Below the pieces are notes generated by a model. That model was given only the letters and a program-made list of their open reading frames with translations. It was not told the DNA's origin and did not search any database. A stretch of DNA of 64,000 nucleotides, from the NCBI RefSeq assembly GCF_009826895.1, contig NZ_WUMV01000002.1, forward strand, positions 1-64,000. Direction: 5' to 3'. Made by a program: the position numbers and the translations under genes. Positions 1-11,101 of this stretch are shown here, piece by piece. Positions within the stretch are counted from its first letter, which is position 1. Every line of letters starts with the position of its first letter. Origin of the DNA: Stappia sediminis (lineage in GTDB: Bacteria > Pseudomonadota > Alphaproteobacteria > Rhizobiales > Stappiaceae).

Positions 1-67
1 TTTGCCCTTTGCCAAGAGGGGCGGGCAGGGGGCGTTTTGTGGATGATTTTGCGGGAGGGCCGCCCAA

Positions 68-95
68 AGAAAAAAACCCCGCCGGGCGAGCGGGG
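68..95 (-). terminator. Rho-independent terminator after nirS
   Basis: Read on the minus strand, a CCCCGC / GCGGGG stem (77-82 with 90-95, loop of 7) is followed by a T-rich run (A-run on the plus strand, 68-76). It lies about 65 bases past the nirS stop. If it works, nirS is transcribed alone rather than with a downstream nir biogenesis gene. Confidence 0.75.
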
Positions 96-159
96 CGGAC
101 CTTCGCAAGAGGACCGGCGCGGCGGCGAGGGCCTGCCGCGTCCGCCAACCGATGTTGCG

Positions 160-2011
<1,852 letters not shown>

Positions 2012-2130
2012 GCACATGCGGCGCAAGTGCGGATTACAAACGAAAGCATGATGAAACCGGCTTCGGCGGCCGCGATACCGATGCGTTGAGCGTGTCCGGG
2101 CCGGAGTTCCTTCCGCGCGAGCAGGGGTCA

Positions 2131-4200
2131 ATGCTTTCGATCGTTCACAGGCTCAAGGGTTCGGCATGGATCGCGGTCATTCTGCTGGCAATGACCGTGC
2201 CGGCCGTTGCTGCGGATCGGCAGATTCTGCGGGAGGCTGTGGCAAGGATCCTGAATGCCGATCCTGCCGGCCTTGAGCTTTCGCCGCTTGAGAGCGCGTC
2301 CGATGTATTCCGGATCGAAGCAGGGGCCGGCGACGGCGCATCTGAATTGTTTGCGGCATCCAGCTCCACACTCGTAGGCTCGCTTGGCTATTCGGGCAAA
2401 CCGGTCGATATCGCCGTCGTCGTGGACGTGTCGAGCGATGCCGCAAAGATATCCGGTGCGGAGTTGCTTTCTCACTCCGAGCCAATTCTGACGCTTGGTA
2501 TCGATACGCGCGATCTTTCCCGATACGTCGGCGGATTTGCGGGAACGGACGCCGACGCCGGGCTCGCCTCGCTTGTGCGCGGCGGCAGCTTGCCCCAAGC
2601 GGTGTCCGGGGCGACCGTTTCGAGCGGCGCGATCCGAAATGCGATCCTGCGCACGGGGCGGGCCGTCGCGCGTGCTGCCCGCTCTGAAGAAGCCGAACGA
2701 GCACAAGCAGCAGCGGAAGAAATCGAGAATTACTCGGGCCTATTGGAAAGCGGCGCGGTCTCGCGACTATCGGTCGATTTTACCGAAGCCCGTGAAGCAC
2801 TCCCCGGTTATACGACGATAGAGCCGGGCAAAGACACGTTCGTCGAGCTTCATGCGGGCGTCTTACGGGATAACGAAGCGACCGCGAAGCTTCTCGGGCA
2901 GAAGGCCTTCGCCCGTGTCGATGCCGAGCGGGGCAGAAGCGAGACGGCGCTCTTCATCGCGGCAAGCGGCCTTTATTCGGTCAAGGGCACCGGTTGGAGA
3001 AAGTCGGGCGTCTTCGACCGGCTTGAACTTATCCAGGGTGACAGGACGATCCGCCTTCCTTCCGACCGGCATTTTCGCCTCGAGGAACTCGCAATCGGCG
3101 GCGCGCCGAAGTTTCGCGAGGCGATGGTCGTCTTCGTTCCGGCCTCCGCCGGTTTCGATCCCGACAAGCCGGCGCGACTCGACCTTGTCGTCACCGCACC
3201 TGATAAATCGAGCGCCCGCTTCGGTCTCGATCTTGTTCCCGAGGGGGCGCCGACCGGGGTCGTCGTTCAGGAATTGGCGGACGAGCGCGAAGGCTGGCGG
3301 CTTGAGTGGGAAGCGCGCGCGCCCGAACTTGCGATACTGACCGTGATGCTCACCGTGCTTTTCGCGGTGCTATACGTTTCCGGCCCGCTCGTGCGCCGGG
3401 CGGAGACCTATCGCGCCTTTCGTACCGGCTTTTTGTTCGTGACGCTCGTTTGGCTGGGCTGGATCGCGGGCGCGCAGCTTTCCGTCGTGCAGGTCGTCGC
3501 CTTCATTCACTCGCTGCTGGCCGATTTCCGCTGGCAGACCTTTCTGCTCGATCCACTCGTCTTCACCCTTTGGGCGTTCGTCGCCATCACGCTCGTCTTC
3601 TGGGGGCGTGGGGTCTATTGCGGCTGGCTTTGCCCTTTTGGCGCGCTTCAGGAACTGACGAACCAGGCTGCCCGGCGTTTCAATTTGCGCCAGATCGAGA
3701 TCCCCTGGGAGATTCATATCCGGCTCTGGCCGATCAAATATGTGTTCCTGTTTCTGATCGTCGGCGTATCGCTGCAGGAGATCGGCCTTGCTTTCCGCCT
3801 TGCCGAAGTGGAACCCTTCAAGACGGCGATCACACTGCATTTCCTGCGCCCGCCCGCCTTCGTGGCTTATGCGCTGGTCTTGCTCTTCGTCGGGCTTTTC
3901 GTGGAACGCGCCTTCTGCCGCTACCTTTGCCCGCTTGGCGCGGCACTGGCGCTGCCGTCGAAGTTCAAGATCTTCGACTGGCTGGTGCGCCGTCCGCAGT
4001 GCGGGCGCGAGTGCCGGCTATGCGCCACGACCTGCACCGTTCAGGCCATCGATCCGATCGGCCGCATCAACCCCAACGAATGCATCTACTGCCTGCGTTG
4101 CCAGGCGAACTACCACGACGAAACCGTCTGCGTGCCGCTGAAGATGCGCGCGCGACGCCGCAACCCCACCGCACCCCATGACACGGACAAAGCGTCATGA
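2131..4200 (+). CDS. nirI: NirI/NosR-family flavoprotein with polyferredoxin domain
   Basis: Membrane flavo-iron-sulfur protein of the NosR/NirI family, 689 aa. In denitrifiers NirI supports nirS expression or NirS activity. The ATG at 2131 follows AGGGG and starts a signal peptide (LLAMTVPAVAA); an upstream TTG at 2086 is less likely. An N-terminal periplasmic FMN-binding domain carries the SGATVSSGAI flavinylation-type motif. Several membrane helices follow, with two CxxxCP motifs (CGWLCPFGA, CRYLCPLGA) and a C-terminal bis-4Fe-4S cluster region (CGRECRLCATTC and CIYCLRCQ). I call NirI rather than NosR because the gene faces nirS and is followed by nnrS, with no nosZ in sight. It overlaps nnrS by ATGA. 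Confidence 0.87.
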   Translation: MLSIVHRLKGSAWIAVILLAMTVPAVAADRQILREAVARILNADPAGLELSPLESASDVFRIEAGAGDGASELFAASSSTLVGSLGYSGKPVDIAVVVDVSSDAAKISGAELLSHSEPILTLGIDTRDLSRYVGGFAGTDADAGLASLVRGGSLPQAVSGATVSSGAIRNAILRTGRAVARAARSEEAERAQAAAEEIENYSGLLESGAVSRLSVDFTEAREALPGYTTIEPGKDTFVELHAGVLRDNEATAKLLGQKAFARVDAERGRSETALFIAASGLYSVKGTGWRKSGVFDRLELIQGDRTIRLPSDRHFRLEELAIGGAPKFREAMVVFVPASAGFDPDKPARLDLVVTAPDKSSARFGLDLVPEGAPTGVVVQELADEREGWRLEWEARAPELAILTVMLTVLFAVLYVSGPLVRRAETYRAFRTGFLFVTLVWLGWIAGAQLSVVQVVAFIHSLLADFRWQTFLLDPLVFTLWAFVAITLVFWGRGVYCGWLCPFGALQELTNQAARRFNLRQIEIPWEIHIRLWPIKYVFLFLIVGVSLQEIGLAFRLAEVEPFKTAITLHFLRPPAFVAYALVLLFVGLFVERAFCRYLCPLGAALALPSKFKIFDWLVRRPQCGRECRLCATTCTVQAIDPIGRINPNECIYCLRCQANYHDETVCVPLKMRARRRNPTAPHDTDKAS

Positions 4201-5420
4201 CGTATCACAGTTTTTCCGAAAAACACTCTATCCCGACCCTCTTCACCGCAGGCTTCCGGTTTTATTTTCTGGCCGCCGGCGCATTCGCCCTCTTCGCCAT
4301 GGTGGCCTGGCTCTTCTGGCTCGGCGTGCACGCCGCCGGCGGGTCCTTCGCGGAGCCTTGGACAGCCGTTGCGCCGCAGCTCTGGCACGCCCATGAAATG
4401 GTCTACGGCTATACGGTCGCGGTCGTCGCCGGCTTCTTCCTCACCGCCGTGCCCAACTGGACAGGATCGCCCCCGGCTCGCGCGATGTTCGTCGCCGGAA
4501 CGGGTTTTGTCTGGATCGCAGGCCGTCTCGTCATCTGGTTTTCCGCCTTTCTCGATCCGGTGTTCGTCGCGCTTGTCGATCTCGCCTTCGTGCCGCTGCT
4601 CGGCCTCAAGGTCGGCGGCAACCTCTTGAAGAAAACGCAAGCCCGCAACCTCATATTCCTGGGGCTTTTGTCCCTCCTGTTTGCGGGCAACCTGCTCATG
4701 CATCTCGAGTGGATGGGCGTTTCCGGCGGCGATGCCATGGCCGGAGTTCGCCTTGGTCTGCTGACCACCGTCGCGATGATCGCCATCATCGGCGGGCGCG
4801 TCGTGCCGGGCTTCACGCGCAATGCGCTCAACCGTTCGGGCTATGGCGGCAAGCTGCCGGTCTTGCGCCCTGTATTCGACAGGATCGGCATTGTGAGCGC
4901 GATCCTTCTGGCTCTTGCCGCCGGACTGGATGCTCCGTCCGCTGTGGTTGGCGGCCTGGCGGCAATCGCCGCCATCTCGAACGGCATACGTTTCGCCGGC
5001 TGGCGTTTTCAGGCGACATGGCGGGAGCCGATTCTCTGGTCGATGCACCTTGCTTTCTTTCTGCTCGTAGCAGGTTATGCCGCGCTTGCGACCTCGCATT
5101 TCTTTGGCGATCCGAGCGAGATCGGCGCGCTGCACCTGCTTGGCGTGGGGGCTGCCGGCGGAATGACGCTCGCCATCATGACGCGCGCCGCCCTCGGGCA
5201 TACGGGACGCCCGCTCGTGGTCTCGACGCCGATCGCGGTTGCCTACGCCGCGATCGCGCTGGCTGCGATCGTGCGCGCCTGCGGGCCGACGCTTCTGCCT
5301 GAGCACTATTACGCGGTAATGTTCGTCTCCGGCGGTTTGTGGCTAACCGCGTTCACGCTTTTCCTTGTCGTTTACCTGCCGGTTCTGGCGTTTTCCGGAG
5401 ATGAAAAGGCTTCCAACTGA
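4197..5420 (+). CDS. nnrS: NnrS family heme/copper membrane protein
   Basis: Polytopic membrane protein of 407 aa with many hydrophobic segments along its whole length. The N-terminal FTAGFRFYFLAAGAFA and WHAHEMVYGYTVAVVAGFFLTAVPNWTG stretches are hallmarks of NnrS, a heme- and copper-containing protein that protects cells from NO stress during denitrification. The start codon overlaps the nirI stop (ATGA), so the two are translationally coupled and share the NNR-box promoter. Length is normal. The exact biochemical activity is not settled for the family. Confidence 0.92.
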   Translation: MTYHSFSEKHSIPTLFTAGFRFYFLAAGAFALFAMVAWLFWLGVHAAGGSFAEPWTAVAPQLWHAHEMVYGYTVAVVAGFFLTAVPNWTGSPPARAMFVAGTGFVWIAGRLVIWFSAFLDPVFVALVDLAFVPLLGLKVGGNLLKKTQARNLIFLGLLSLLFAGNLLMHLEWMGVSGGDAMAGVRLGLLTTVAMIAIIGGRVVPGFTRNALNRSGYGGKLPVLRPVFDRIGIVSAILLALAAGLDAPSAVVGGLAAIAAISNGIRFAGWRFQATWREPILWSMHLAFFLLVAGYAALATSHFFGDPSEIGALHLLGVGAAGGMTLAIMTRAALGHTGRPLVVSTPIAVAYAAIALAAIVRACGPTLLPEHYYAVMFVSGGLWLTAFTLFLVVYLPVLAFSGDEKASN

Positions 5421-5446
5421 GGACAAAGCTCGCCGAATTTCCGAGC

Positions 5447-5460
5447 TTGACGATGGTCAA
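5447..5460. promoter_or_regulatory. NNR/DNR box upstream of norC
   Basis: TTGACGATGGTCAA matches TTGAC-N4-GTCAA and differs from the nirS box only in the spacer. Its centre lies 72 bases before the norC ATG. If it acts as a class II site (centre near -41.5), transcription would start near 5495, with TAATGT at 5483-5488 as the -10. Confidence 0.87.
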
Positions 5461-5483
5461 GGGAAAGTGGCGCAGGCCTTCCT

Positions 5484-5506
5484 AATGTTCAAATCGTCTG
5501 AACATT
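5484..5506. promoter_or_regulatory. Inverted repeat over the norC core promoter
   Basis: AATGTTCA and TGAACATT form perfect 8-base arms around a 7-base spacer. The repeat lies between the NNR box and the norC ribosome site, over the expected -10 and transcription start. It could be an operator for a second regulator or a 5' mRNA hairpin. No known site is recognised. Confidence 0.5.
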
Positions 5507-5525
5507 TTACCTCATGAGGAAGCCG

Positions 5526-5978
5526 ATGAGCGAAGGACTGACCGCTTCAAAGGCCCGCAATATCTTTTACGGCGGGTCCTTGTTCTTCCTGGTCGTTTTC
5601 GGGGCGTTGACGGTCCATAGCCACTTCTATGCCGTCAACACCTCGACCAACGCCGAGGGGCTGACGGATTCCGTCGTCCACGGCAAGCGCATCTGGGAAG
5701 AGAACTCCTGCATCAACTGCCATACGCTGCTGGGTGAGGGGGCGTATTTCGCGCCTGAACTCGGCAATGTCTGGGTACGATACGGCGGACGCGACGACCC
5801 CGAAGGTGCGCGCGAGGCAATCAAGCTGTGGATGCAGAGCCAGCCATCCGGCATCGAAGGCCGCCGCCAGATGCCGCAGTTCAACCTGACCGACGAGGAA
5901 CTCGACGCGCTCGCCGACTTCTTCAAGTGGGTCAGCGAAATCGACACCCAGAACTGGCCGCCGAACGACGCGGGCTGA
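5526..5978 (+). CDS. norC: Nitric oxide reductase subunit C (cytochrome c)
   Basis: Small membrane-anchored cytochrome c subunit of cNOR that passes electrons to NorB; 150 aa. The start at 5526 (MSEGLTASKARNIFYGG) is favoured by GAGGAA upstream and by family N-termini; an ATG at 5514 is in frame but has a poorer context. One N-terminal membrane anchor (about residues 13-32) is followed by heme site CINCH (62-66), with Met116 in RRQMPQF as likely axial ligand. It is first in norCBQDEF, 15 bases before norB. Confidence 0.96.
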   Translation: MSEGLTASKARNIFYGGSLFFLVVFGALTVHSHFYAVNTSTNAEGLTDSVVHGKRIWEENSCINCHTLLGEGAYFAPELGNVWVRYGGRDDPEGAREAIKLWMQSQPSGIEGRRQMPQFNLTDEELDALADFFKWVSEIDTQNWPPNDAG

Positions 5979-5993
5979 TCCGGAGCGAAGATC

Positions 5994-7343
5994 ATGAAAT
6001 ATCAGTCACAAAAGGTCGCGGCCTATTATTTCTATTGCGCCATGGCGCTGTTTGCCGCGCAAGTCACCTTCGGATTGGTGCTCGGCTACATCTATGTGGC
6101 GCCGAACTTCCTTTCCGAACTCCTTCCCTTCAACATCGCCCGCATGATCCACACGAACGCGTTGATCGTGTGGTTGCTGCTCGGCTTCTTCGGTGCCGCC
6201 TACTATCTGGTGCCGGAGGAATCCGAGACGGAGCTTCATTCGCCGAAGCTGGCGATCTTACAGCTCGTCTTGCTGATGGTCGGCGCGTCCGGCGCGGTCG
6301 TGGGTTATCTCTTCCGCGTACACGAGGGGCGCGAGTTCCTGGAGCAGCCGCTTTGGGTGAAGCTCGGCATCGTCGCTGCCGCGCTGATCTTCCTCTACAA
6401 CATCACGCTGACGGTGCTGAAGGGTCGCAAGACGGCGATCACCAACGTGCTTCTCCTGGGGCTCTGGGGTATCGCGCTCTTCTTCCTGTTCGCGCTTTAC
6501 AACCCCGCCAACCTGACGCTCGACAAGATTTACTGGTGGTATGTGGTCCACATCTGGGTCGAAGGTGTGTGGGAACTCGTGATGGCGTCGATCCTCGCCT
6601 TCATGATGCTGAAGTTGACGGGCGTCGACCGCGAGGTGGTGGACAAATGGCTATATTCCATCGTCGCGCTTGCCCTGTTCACAGGACTGCTCGGCACCGG
6701 CCACCACTATTACTGGATCGGCACGCCCGGCTACTGGCAGTGGATCGGCTCGATCTTCTCGGCTCTTGAAGTCGCGCCCTTCTTCGCAATGGTGGTCTTC
6801 ACCTTCGTGATGGTCTGGAAGGGGCGGCGCGAGCATCCGAACAAGGCTGCGCTCCTATGGGCGCTGGGCTGCTCGACGCTTGCCTTCTTCGGTGCCGGTG
6901 TCTGGGGCTTCATGCACACGCTCGCCCCGATCAATTACTACACCCACGGCACGCAGGTTACCGCTGCGCACGGGCACCTTGCCTTCTACGGCGCCTATGT
7001 CTGCCTCAACCTGGCGATCATTACCTACGCGATGCCGCATCTGAAGAACCGTGCGCCATATAATCAGGTGCTCAACATGGTTGCCTTCTGGCTGATGTCC
7101 GGCGGCATGGCGTTCATGACCTTCACGCTGACCTTTGCCGGAGTGGTGCAGACGCACCTGCAGCGGGTCAACGGTGAATACTTCATGGATGTGCAGGACC
7201 AGCTCGCGCTCTTCTTCTGGATGCGCTTTGGCTCCGGCGTGGCCGTGGTGCTAGGCGTACTCCTCTTCCTCTACGCGGTTCTAATGCCTCGCAAGGAAGT
7301 GGTCACTCCCGGCGTCAAGACCGAGACGGTTCCAGCCGAATAA
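5994..7343 (+). CDS. norB: Nitric oxide reductase catalytic subunit B
   Basis: Twelve-helix heme-copper-oxidase-superfamily enzyme that reduces two NO to N2O; 449 aa. Expected metal ligands are present: H53 and H328 (low-spin heme b), H326 (heme b3), and H186, H237, H238 (FeB), along with the glutamates E190 and E194 of the HIWVEGVWE motif. There is no N-terminal quinol-oxidase extension, so this is the cytochrome c-dependent cNOR type, which fits the adjacent norC. A strong GC hairpin follows it before norQ. Confidence 0.97.
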   Translation: MKYQSQKVAAYYFYCAMALFAAQVTFGLVLGYIYVAPNFLSELLPFNIARMIHTNALIVWLLLGFFGAAYYLVPEESETELHSPKLAILQLVLLMVGASGAVVGYLFRVHEGREFLEQPLWVKLGIVAAALIFLYNITLTVLKGRKTAITNVLLLGLWGIALFFLFALYNPANLTLDKIYWWYVVHIWVEGVWELVMASILAFMMLKLTGVDREVVDKWLYSIVALALFTGLLGTGHHYYWIGTPGYWQWIGSIFSALEVAPFFAMVVFTFVMVWKGRREHPNKAALLWALGCSTLAFFGAGVWGFMHTLAPINYYTHGTQVTAAHGHLAFYGAYVCLNLAIITYAMPHLKNRAPYNQVLNMVAFWLMSGGMAFMTFTLTFAGVVQTHLQRVNGEYFMDVQDQLALFFWMRFGSGVAVVLGVLLFLYAVLMPRKEVVTPGVKTETVPAE

Positions 7344-7351
7344 TCGAAACA

Positions 7352-7377
7352 GCGGCCCCGGCTTTGTCCGGGGCCGC
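7352..7377 (+). terminator. GC-rich hairpin between norB and norQ
   Basis: GCGGCCCCGG (7352-7361) and CCGGGGCCGC (7368-7377) form a perfect 10-bp stem with a 6-base loop. No T-run follows, so it is more likely an mRNA-stabilising or processing structure, or a partial terminator that keeps norCB transcripts more abundant than norQDEF. Confidence 0.6.
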
Positions 7378-7422
7378 GCTCCAAACCCGATCCGCAAAAG
7401 AATATTACAAGGAGGACGGTTC

Positions 7423-8235
7423 ATGCTCGACACCGTTCAAACCCTCTCCGCCGCTGCCGTCGAAGCCCCCTACTATCTGCCGACGGGCGACGAATGCGCC
7501 GTTTTCGACGCCGCTTACCGCAACAAGCTGCCGCTTCTTCTCAAAGGGCCGACAGGCTGCGGCAAGACGCGTTTCGTCGCCCATATGGCGGCCAAACTCG
7601 GCCTGCCGCTGACGACGGTCGCCTGCCATGACGATCTCACGGCCGCGGATCTTACCGGCCGCTATCTCTTGAAGGGTGGGGAAACGGTCTGGGTCGACGG
7701 TCCGCTCACCCGCACTGTGCGTCAGGGTGGCATCCTTTATCTCGACGAGGTGGTCGAGGCGCGCAAGGACGTGACGGTCGTCCTGCATCCGCTAACCGAC
7801 GATCGCCGGGTCCTGCCGCTGGAACGCACGGGCGAGACGCTGGAAGCGCCGGATGATTTCATGCTCGTCGTTTCCTACAACCCCGGCTACCAGAACATCA
7901 TGAAGACGCTGAAGCCCTCGACGCGCCAGCGCTTCCTGGCGCTTGAGTTCGATTTTCCGTCTCCCGACCGCGAGGCTCAGGTCGTCGCCGCCGAAAGCGG
8001 CTTGCCGCTTGAGCGCGTGAAGCCGCTCGTGCTGCTTGCCGGCAAGCTGCGTGAACTGAAAGGCCAGGATCTGGAAGAAGGCGTCTCGACGCGTCTGCTG
8101 GTTTACGCCGCCTCGCTCATTCGTGACGGCATGCCCGTCATGAAGGCGGTCGAGGCATGCCTCCTGCAGCCGCTCACGGATGATGCCGAGATCAAGCGCG
8201 GTCTCGACGATCTTGCCGTAGCGCTGCTCGGTTGA
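7423..8235 (+). CDS. norQ: NorQ, MoxR-type AAA+ ATPase for NO reductase activation
   Basis: AAA+ ATPase of the MoxR/CbbQ/NorQ group, 270 aa. Working with NorD, it is needed to insert the non-heme iron into NorB. Walker A GPTGCGKT is at residues 42-49 and Walker B lies in GGILYLDEV. A strong AAGGAGG ribosome site precedes the ATG. The 80-base gap after norB holds the GC hairpin. Length is typical for the family. Confidence 0.95.
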   Translation: MLDTVQTLSAAAVEAPYYLPTGDECAVFDAAYRNKLPLLLKGPTGCGKTRFVAHMAAKLGLPLTTVACHDDLTAADLTGRYLLKGGETVWVDGPLTRTVRQGGILYLDEVVEARKDVTVVLHPLTDDRRVLPLERTGETLEAPDDFMLVVSYNPGYQNIMKTLKPSTRQRFLALEFDFPSPDREAQVVAAESGLPLERVKPLVLLAGKLRELKGQDLEEGVSTRLLVYAASLIRDGMPVMKAVEACLLQPLTDDAEIKRGLDDLAVALLG

Positions 8236-8262
8236 TCGGTCGGTCCCGGACGAGGTGCGGTC

Positions 8263-10209
8263 ATGGCATTCGCCGACATAAAACCCTGGGAGCCGGAGGA
8301 ATCCGTCGGGACCCTCTGGCACCGGTTCATAACGAAGGTCGACGCGCGGCCTTCCTTTCCTGAAGCCGCGGTCACGCTTGAGGCGATGAAGCCGCGCATC
8401 GGCGTGCTGTTCCGCGCGCTCGGTGGGCAAGCGGGCGTGGAAATTGCGGAGGCCGCGGGCGAGGTCTCCAGCCATCGCCTTTCGTGGCTGAGGAAACTCG
8501 GTACGCCCGAGGAAACTGTGGCGCGCGCGGCTTATGATGGTGAAACGCTGGCTTTGCCGCCTGCGATAGACCTTTTTCCCGAGCGTAAGGACAATGAGGC
8601 GCTCTTTGTCTGGCTCGCCGCATCGGCTGCGTTTGCCGTTGAGCCTGAGGTCCGACCGCGCGACCTCCTTCGGCGCGATATTGCCGCCCTGCGTTCGGCA
8701 AATGAAACCGTTGGAAGGACGCTCGACGCCTGTCCCGGGCTCCTGCGGGTCCATGAAAGGCTGGCTGCGGCAACGCTCGCCGTACGCCGGCGCACCAAGC
8801 GGCCCGAGCTCGAAGCCAATCTTGAGGCGGCCGTCCGTGCCTTGCTTGGCGATCGTGTGCCGCTGTCCGAAACCGCAAAGATATTCCGCTTGGTAATCAG
8901 GGGGCAGGCGCCGCTCGATACCGTGCCTTCAGCGCCTGATGGCTACTGCCCCGTAGAGCCCGTGCCCTTGTGGCTTGACCGGCGCAAGGCCGCTATGCCC
9001 GAAGCGGCAGGCGAACGAGACGATGGTGCATCCGGCACCTCCGCGCAGAAAGCCGGCATACGCAAGAAGGCGAAGCGACGGGATTCCTCCGAGATCAATA
9101 AACGGGATTCCCTGATCCTCAACCGTTTCGAGACGATCCTGTCTTGGACGCAGTTCATGAACATCAACCGTCGCGTCGAGGACGACGATGCCGAAACGGC
9201 GCGCAGGGCGGCCGACGATCAGCAGGAGCTCGGCCTTGGCGATGTCGATCAGCGCCCGGCAACGAAACTCGCCTTCGATCTCGATCTCGCGCCCAAGGAC
9301 GTCGACAGGATGGCCTTGTCGGGCGAAAAGCTTGTGCCCGAGTGGGATTACCGTACCGGCCAGTACCGAAAGGATGCCTGTCGCATTCTGGTAAGCGATG
9401 CCGATCCTAGCGAAGCCGCCTTATCCGCTGATGACGACCCCGCCCGGCGCCGGCGCATTGCCGCCGTCCGCCGCCGTTTCGAGGCGCTCAGGCCGAAACG
9501 CGCGATCCTGCCGCGCCAGGTCGATGGGGATGAGCTCGATATGGATCAGGTCGTGCGTTCGCTTGTCGATATCCGCGCGTCTGGCGAGGGTAGCGACCGC
9601 ATCTTCAAGCGCGTGGTGAATGCCGAGCGGGATCTGGCTGTCGCAACCCTTATAGACGTTTCACGCTCCACGGAGGCGATTGTCGAAGAACGCTCCGTCA
9701 TCGATGTCGCGCGCGAAGCCCTGACCGCTTTCGGTCACGGCCTGCAGCAAACAGGAGACGATCACGCGATTTACGCTTTCTCCTCGCTCCGGCGCGACAA
9801 GGTCTTCGTTAACCGATGCAAGGCCTTCGGGGAGGCGATGGGCCCAGCCGTGGAACGCAGGATCGCTGCGTTGAAGCCGGGCTTCTATACACGCCTGGGC
9901 GCTGCGGTGCGCCATGTGTCGGAGGAACTGGCGACCAGAGCCGCAAGCCGCAGGCTCCTGCTCGTGATTACCGATGGCAAGCCGAACGACATCGATCATT
10001 ACGAAGGCCGCTTCGGCGTGGAGGATACCCGCAAGGCGGTGCTCGAGGCCCGCCGCCAGGGCCATGCAGTCTTCGCCGTCGCCATCGAAGCGGGAACGCA
10101 AGCTTACTTGCCGTATCTATTCGGGCGAAATGGCTATGCGCTCGTACCCCGGCCGGAGCGGCTCGCCGAAGCTTTGCCGATGATCTACCGGCAGTTGGTT
10201 ACGGAGTGA
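8263..10209 (+). CDS. norD: NorD, von Willebrand A-domain activation protein
   Basis: Cytoplasmic partner of NorQ, 648 aa. The C-terminal third is a VWA domain with a MIDAS motif, LIDVSRSTEA (about residues 462-471), and ITDGKPND (about 568-575). The N-terminal part is the long, variable helical region usual for NorD, with a charged low-complexity linker (KKAKRRDSSEINKRDS) near residues 268-285. It follows norQ by 27 bases and abuts norE. Confidence 0.93.
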   Translation: MAFADIKPWEPEESVGTLWHRFITKVDARPSFPEAAVTLEAMKPRIGVLFRALGGQAGVEIAEAAGEVSSHRLSWLRKLGTPEETVARAAYDGETLALPPAIDLFPERKDNEALFVWLAASAAFAVEPEVRPRDLLRRDIAALRSANETVGRTLDACPGLLRVHERLAAATLAVRRRTKRPELEANLEAAVRALLGDRVPLSETAKIFRLVIRGQAPLDTVPSAPDGYCPVEPVPLWLDRRKAAMPEAAGERDDGASGTSAQKAGIRKKAKRRDSSEINKRDSLILNRFETILSWTQFMNINRRVEDDDAETARRAADDQQELGLGDVDQRPATKLAFDLDLAPKDVDRMALSGEKLVPEWDYRTGQYRKDACRILVSDADPSEAALSADDDPARRRRIAAVRRRFEALRPKRAILPRQVDGDELDMDQVVRSLVDIRASGEGSDRIFKRVVNAERDLAVATLIDVSRSTEAIVEERSVIDVAREALTAFGHGLQQTGDDHAIYAFSSLRRDKVFVNRCKAFGEAMGPAVERRIAALKPGFYTRLGAAVRHVSEELATRAASRRLLLVITDGKPNDIDHYEGRFGVEDTRKAVLEARRQGHAVFAVAIEAGTQAYLPYLFGRNGYALVPRPERLAEALPMIYRQLVTE

Positions 10210-10217
10210 GCGTCGCC

Positions 10218-10805
10218 ATGGGAGATGGCGAGGGCGCCTGCAACGAGGCCGTTGAGATATCTTCCGGCTGGGGTCCGCTTTCGGCCCTGCCGGGCGATGC
10301 GATGATGTGGATCCTCATCATCAGCGAGTTGGCCGTCTTCGGCGCGGCGCTTGCAGGTTATGCGGTATCCCGTGCGCTCGATCCGGAACTGTTTTCAGCA
10401 TCGCAAGCACATCTCGATCCGTTTTCGGGCGCGCTCAACACCGCGATCCTTTTGACGAGCGGGGCTTTCGCGGCAGGCGCGGTCCGGCAGGCGCGGGCGG
10501 GTGCTATTCGGACAACGCGTTGGCTCATCGGTATCGCCTTCCTGTTCGGCCTCGCGTTCCTGACCGTAAAGGTCGGCGAATACGCGGGCCACCTTGCCGA
10601 TGGTTACGGGCTGGAGGCGAACACCTTCTTCACGCTCTATTATCTTGTCACCGGCTTTCACGCAGCCCATGTCGTCTTCGGGTTGATGATCCTCGCGCTG
10701 GTCGCTGCTTTCGCGAGCGAGGAGAACGTAACGACTGGTTGCGCCTTCTGGCACATGGTCGATCTGGTCTGGGTTCTCGTCTTTGCCGTTTTCTATCTGA
10801 GTTGA
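10218..10805 (+). CDS. norE: NorE, cytochrome oxidase subunit III-like protein
   Basis: Membrane protein of 195 aa of the cytochrome c oxidase subunit III family, with about five predicted helices. Conserved patches include LPGDAMMWILIISELAVFGAAL and a C-terminal FWHMVDLVWVLVFAVFYLS. NorE is an accessory protein of NO reductase that raises activity but is not part of the purified core. The ATG at 10218 is chosen; an in-frame GTG at 10206 overlapping the norD stop is possible. Confidence 0.88.
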   Translation: MGDGEGACNEAVEISSGWGPLSALPGDAMMWILIISELAVFGAALAGYAVSRALDPELFSASQAHLDPFSGALNTAILLTSGAFAAGAVRQARAGAIRTTRWLIGIAFLFGLAFLTVKVGEYAGHLADGYGLEANTFFTLYYLVTGFHAAHVVFGLMILALVAAFASEENVTTGCAFWHMVDLVWVLVFAVFYLS

Positions 10806-10813
10806 GGGTTCCT

Positions 10814-11098
10814 ATGCCGCATGGCGCGATACGCGAACGGCCGCTTCTCCTCACCTGGGCGGTGCTCATGGCGCTCTCGGCGCTGGGTGCATTCGGCGCC
10901 TGGCTTGCGGATGGCGGAACGCTGCGCCTTGCCGGGCTCGGCGCGATCGCGCTTTTCACGCTTTTCAAGGCTCGGCTGATCCTGGCGAACTATCTGGAGC
11001 TTTCCCGCGCGCCTGGCTGGCTCGCGGGGTTCTCTGTCGCGATCTTCCTGCTGCTCGCGATGATCTTCTGCCTTATCGCGCTTGTTCCCGCGCCCTGA
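10814..11098 (+). CDS. norF: NorF-like small membrane protein (COX IV-like)
   Basis: A 94-aa protein with three hydrophobic helices, eight bases after norE. Size, topology and position match NorF, which resembles prokaryotic cytochrome oxidase subunit IV. The stretch LFTLFKARLILANYLELSRAP is typical of that family. It is the last gene of the nor operon and ends three bases before the convergent regulator gene. Confidence 0.82.
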   Translation: MPHGAIRERPLLLTWAVLMALSALGAFGAWLADGGTLRLAGLGAIALFTLFKARLILANYLELSRAPGWLAGFSVAIFLLLAMIFCLIALVPAP

Positions 11099-11101
11099 CG
11101 C

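Noticed and set aside
2131-4200. Calling this gene nosR
   Set aside because: Domain layout fits both, but it faces nirS, is coupled to nnrS and no nos genes are present, so nirI is preferred.
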